NCBI GenBank assembly: GCA_030618505.1
Contig: JAUXDF010000089.1
Span: 1-9,515, forward strand
Direction of reading: 5' to 3'
DNA from: Spongiibacteraceae bacterium
GTDB lineage: Bacteria > Pseudomonadota > Gammaproteobacteria > Pseudomonadales > PIVM01
Length of the DNA stretch: 9,515 nucleotides
The notes under the pieces were generated by a model. The model made no database searches and was not told the DNA's origin. It was given only the letters and a program-made list of their open reading frames with translations. Below are positions 7,297 through 9,515 of this stretch, one piece after another (positions within the stretch are counted from its first letter, which is position 1; the number at the start of each line of letters is the position of its first letter). Position numbers and translations under genes: made by a program.

Positions 7297-8679
7297 CTAT
7301 TTGTCTGCTTGTAAAACAGCCTGTCGACGGCGGTAGCGAAATGGGATTTCACTGGTGGGTGTCAAGGCCCCCAAGCCAAGTCGTGATTTATCAAAGTCTG
7401 GAAGGTCTGTTTCCAACAGCTCCAAATCAAAAGCATTGAATAATACAATGCATAAAACTTTAAATTCATTTCTGGAAAAATGTCGCCCCGGGCAAAGACT
7501 TAAACCACCACCAAATGGCAGAAGGTTATATTTCAATGGCTCACCGCGAAAGTTAAAATGGTTTGGGCCTTGCTTGCCGACAAAACGATCCCAGATGAAA
7601 TGCTCTGGCTGCTCATAGATTTCACTATTCATTTGCGTCAAACGAGGGAAAATTGCTGCGTATTCCCCTTTTTTCATTGATAAGATTTTGCCTGACTTCA
7701 GAGATAGCTCTACGTTTTCAGTCGCCATACGGATTGGCATTGAGGCAGTGCGCAGGCGTAACATTTCATCCAGCGCCGCATCCAGCAGCGGCATGCTGTC
7801 AATGGTTTTTAGTGATAGCTCAGGCGTACCCAGGCTGGTTTTTTCACTTACTTTGCTCAAGCTTTCGTGCACTTCTTGTGTGATTCTGCGTCTGGCTTCG
7901 TCATCACGTAAGATAAAAAATACGGAATAAAAGGCCATAACAACCGTGTTTGCCTGAGCAGCCCAAAACAGCCCTGCATTAATTGGCCCTTGTGCTTCCC
8001 GGTCGGAGGAGACTGAATCCATAAAAGCGAAGCGCTCATCCATGACGCCGGATTGATTGGGTTTGGGCTGACATAATTTTTGAGACATTTTTTTCAGGAA
8101 CTGGTCTGAACGGCGGAAGAATAACCATCGTGGCAGGCCAGATAGAATCATCGGTAACTGTTTGTCAAAATGCTGAAATTCACTAAACAGGCTATCGTCA
8201 TCGAAGATGCTTTCACCTAATAAGGCCTCACCACCGGCCTCAAAAACCAGTTTGGCGAGAAAGTGAAACAGCTCGCCTTGTTGCCACTCGTCACTGCTGC
8301 TTTGTTGAAGACGTTTTTCCAGTTGCAGGTGCATGCTGCTGGTCAGTGGGCCAAGCTTGCTGCGGCGCAGACTCTTATCAAATTGCACCGTCATTTCATG
8401 TAAGCGGGTGTCAAACAGGTGCCATTGAATGCCGAAAGCCTTGCCGGAAACCTCCTCAGATAGCGCATCACCGCGCAGCGTTTTCGCCTGTTTAAAAAGC
8501 GTGTCGTAGTCGTGGGGGTTGGTAAGAAAGGTGATCTTTTTGCCGCCCATGAGAATGGTGAACTCATCTCCGTGTTGCTGCTGCAGGCCAAGCAGTAATT
8601 TATCGGCGTCCGTGCCAAAGGCTATACCGTGACCGAGATAGGGTACCCAGGATTTAATGAAGGGAACGTCAATGCTCAT
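7297..8679 (-). CDS. Cytochrome P450, CYP7/CYP8-like
   Basis: A 460-residue heme monooxygenase. The heme loop FGGGLSLCPGRHF fits FxxGxxxCxG, with Cys396 as the iron ligand. The K-helix ExxR is EMLR (Glu305, Arg308), and WDRF (363-366) stands for the PERF element. The I-helix reads WAAQANT (Asn244) instead of the usual acidic residue before Thr; this QANT pattern is characteristic of animal CYP7A1 and CYP8B1, and the N-terminal VPYLGHGIAFG and FLTNPHDY also recall CYP7/CYP8. It lacks the membrane anchor of those enzymes and should be soluble. A sterol or other bulky lipid substrate is possible but not shown. The start is ATG at 8679, with GGA about seven bases upstream; a GTG at 8691 is the alternative. 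No ferredoxin or reductase is nearby, so electrons must come from elsewhere. Confidence 0.92.
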   Translation of the reverse strand: MSIDVPFIKSWVPYLGHGIAFGTDADKLLLGLQQQHGDEFTILMGGKKITFLTNPHDYDTLFKQAKTLRGDALSEEVSGKAFGIQWHLFDTRLHEMTVQFDKSLRRSKLGPLTSSMHLQLEKRLQQSSSDEWQQGELFHFLAKLVFEAGGEALLGESIFDDDSLFSEFQHFDKQLPMILSGLPRWLFFRRSDQFLKKMSQKLCQPKPNQSGVMDERFAFMDSVSSDREAQGPINAGLFWAAQANTVVMAFYSVFFILRDDEARRRITQEVHESLSKVSEKTSLGTPELSLKTIDSMPLLDAALDEMLRLRTASMPIRMATENVELSLKSGKILSMKKGEYAAIFPRLTQMNSEIYEQPEHFIWDRFVGKQGPNHFNFRGEPLKYNLLPFGGGLSLCPGRHFSRNEFKVLCIVLFNAFDLELLETDLPDFDKSRLGLGALTPTSEIPFRYRRRQAVLQADK

Positions 8680-8726
8680 GATGATTTCCACTCGGTATTA
8701 ATGATTATTATCTTTACGATTGATAA

Positions 8727-8755
8727 ATAAGACGCGAGTTTACGGCACCTGTCAA
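8727..8755 (-). promoter_or_regulatory. Promoter of the P450 gene
   Basis: On the minus strand a perfect -35 box TTGACA (8755-8750) is followed, after 17 bases, by TCTTAT (8732-8727), matching four of six -10 bases. Transcription would start near 8720, giving a leader of about 40 bases. The -35 lies four bases from the 17-bp repeat at 8759. Confidence 0.5.
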
Positions 8756-8758
8756 GTG

Positions 8759-8775
8759 AATGTGAGGCCTGACCC
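8759..8775. repeat. 17-bp direct repeat, copy 2
   Basis: AATGTGAGGCCTGACCC is the partner of 7241-7257, differing at one base. It marks the left edge of a non-coding, hairpin-rich stretch that runs to about 9090. Confidence 0.6.
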
Positions 8776-8784
8776 GAATGGCGG

Positions 8785-8861
8785 CGTTGCAACGGGGATA
8801 TCTACAACGGGCGTATTTTGAATACGCACTATTTTCGCGTTATCACACACACGAAAATAGT
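8785..8861. repeat. Chain of perfect hairpins
   Basis: Three palindromes follow one another. CGTTGCAACG (8785-8794) is perfect. GCGTATT-TTG-AATACGC (8811-8827) has a 7-bp stem and 3-base loop. It abuts ACTATTTTCG (8828-8837) pairing with CGAAAATAGT (8852-8861), a 10-bp stem and 14-base loop. No T-run follows. A leftward open frame crosses this region (9045-8752), but it reads straight through the repeats and I do not consider it a gene. Confidence 0.55.
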
Positions 8862-8907
8862 CAGAACCGAGATTCAAAACAGGTATTAAGTGTTGGAGCC
8901 GCGCCTT

Positions 8908-9089
8908 GCATGCCAATGCCATTAACGTAACAACGATAAGCACCTTGTAGCCCGGATCAGTGTGCCCCGTGAAACGCTTTGGGAATGAGCTTGCGAAATC
9001 CGGGAATGAATCCAGTAATCCCCTTGATTTCGCAAACTCAATCACGGCTACGGGCCTAAGAATATCCTTAAGTTAATGGCATTGCATGC
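8908..9089. repeat. 182-bp palindromic REP/MITE-like element
   Basis: The ends are an 18-19 bp inverted repeat: 8908-8926 (GCATGCCAATGCCATTAAC) and 9072-9089 (GTTAATGGCATTGCATGC), perfect but for one extra base. Inside are further paired segments: GTAGCC (8947-8952) with GGCTAC (9046-9051), CCCGGAT (8951-8957) with ATCCGGG (8998-9004), and GAGCTTGCGAAATC (8987-9000) with GATTTCGCAAACTC (9026-9039, one mismatch). The GTAGCCCGGAT..GCGAAATCCGGG theme resembles REP-type repeats known from proteobacteria. I see no target-site duplication and no coding capacity; a non-autonomous mobile or REP-family element is the best reading. Confidence 0.6.
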
Positions 9090-9250
9090 TGGTCATTTTT
9101 CAATCACACACAATGATATCAACAAGGACCTATGGAGTCCTTAGCACTCTCTAAAGAGCCTATAAAGTGCCAAATTTAGCCCTCAGGGACGGTCAAATAA
9201 TAGGCAGGCACCCCATCAAATTCAATACAGGTATGCACTCATAATGCTGG

Positions 9251-9343
9251 TTATTCTAACAATGCCTGCTTCGCACCGCTGAGTAGTTTTTCTTTATTTA
9301 CCGTGGACTTACGCCCACATCGACGCTTACTTTCGTTCGCCAT
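9251..9343 (-). pseudogene. 30-codon TetR-like N-terminal stub
   Basis: From ATG at 9343, with GGAGAG (9356-9351) seven bases upstream, the frame gives 30 residues including GRKSTVNKEKLLSGAKQALLE and then stops. This resembles the start of TetR-family regulators (a basic GR.. tail and helix 1). The helix-turn-helix and ligand domain are absent. After two in-frame stops the frame is open again for about 20 codons with a protein-like sequence (EFDGVPAYYLTVPEG), perhaps the old C-terminus after a large deletion. The good ribosome site and the operator-like palindromes upstream suggest the gene was once functional. A genuine small peptide cannot be excluded. Confidence 0.4.
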
Positions 9344-9369
9344 TGACAATCTCTCCGCCTCTTTTAGAA

Positions 9370-9387
9370 ATTTATTTCGAAATAAAT
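9370..9387. promoter_or_regulatory. 18-bp perfect palindrome, operator candidate 1
   Basis: ATTTATTTCGAAATAAAT is a perfect 18-bp palindrome in the gap between the leftward TetR-like stub and the rightward gene at 9495. It shares the core ATTTCGAAAT with 9427-9436. Position and symmetry fit an operator for a dimeric repressor. Confidence 0.5.
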
Positions 9388-9426
9388 GAACTTATTCTTT
9401 CTCACCCTTGTCATAGATAGTAACAC

Positions 9427-9436
9427 ATTTCGAAAT
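9427..9436. promoter_or_regulatory. Palindrome, operator candidate 2
   Basis: ATTTCGAAAT repeats the core of the 18-bp palindrome 57 bases (centre to centre about 53) to the left, and is followed by AA as in the first copy. It lies 58 bases before the start codon at 9495, where it could cover a promoter for that gene. Confidence 0.4.
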
Positions 9437-9494
9437 AAGCGACATAAAGTTGTAGTTGCTTGTATAACAGGAACTATAACTAAAGGTGGTGACT

Positions 9495-9515
9495 ATGAAT
9501 GATAAGCAATTCGAT
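9495..9515 (+). CDS. Start of a rightward gene (cut by the window edge)
   Basis: ATG at 9495 follows AAGGTGG (9483-9489), a good ribosome binding site, with eight bases from AAGG to the ATG. Only seven codons are visible (MNDKQFD), so the product cannot be named. TATAAC at 9463-9468 or 9475-9480 could be a -10 box. Being divergent from the TetR-like stub and sharing its operator-like palindromes, it may be the former target of that regulator. Confidence 0.5.

Noticed and set aside
7285..7308. ATTTGTCTGC twice at 14-base spacing over the P450 stop codon
   Set aside because: Two short copies only; not enough to call an array or a regulatory site.
8752..9045. A 97-codon leftward open frame upstream of the P450
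   Set aside because: It translates directly through nested palindromes and the 17-bp repeat, shows no family pattern, and has no convincing ribosome site; the DNA symmetry explains the region better.

Overview
The window looks like accessory DNA from a gammaproteobacterium, perhaps marine. The codon use, the HigBA pair, the small hairpin repeats and the mosaic of intact and broken genes suggest this, but no marker gene fixes the taxon.

Left part (1-6301 and on to 6670): a stress/defence-type cluster. It starts with the 3' part of a Fic enzyme with an AbiEi-like N-terminal region (1-1392, +). A 435-bp gene-poor stretch follows. Next is a large fused primase-helicase of the TOTE conflict-system type (1828-4218, -). 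Behind it on the same strand is a second Fic-fold protein with an N-terminal winged helix (4409-5449, -), whose motif has Gln where the catalytic His should be. Then come a frameshifted remnant that resembles a helicase tail (5605-5790, -) and a complete higBA toxin-antitoxin operon (6020-6670, +) with a good promoter and an operator-like inverted repeat.

Junction (6671-7206): directly after the higA stop codon lies a ~180-bp fragment, about 90% identical to the 3' end of the TOTE gene at 1831-2015 and in the same orientation. Everything from the TOTE gene to higA is therefore bracketed by a ~4.84-kb-spaced direct repeat. A 5'- and 3'-truncated GNAT acetyltransferase follows.

Right part (7207-9515): a cytochrome P450 gene (7297-8679, -) whose I-helix resembles the animal CYP7/CYP8 sterol hydroxylases. 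It has a recognisable promoter and is flanked by two copies of a 17-bp repeat. Upstream of it are a chain of hairpins, a 182-bp palindromic element, a 30-codon TetR-like stub, two TTTCGAAA-type palindromes that look like operators, and the first seven codons of a rightward gene.

Overall, intact toxin/defence modules sit among fragments of others, which points to repeated insertion and deletion. The possible novel system is TOTE primase-helicase plus a His-less HTH-Fic protein behind a symmetric four-half-site operator, next to AbiEi-Fic and HigBA.
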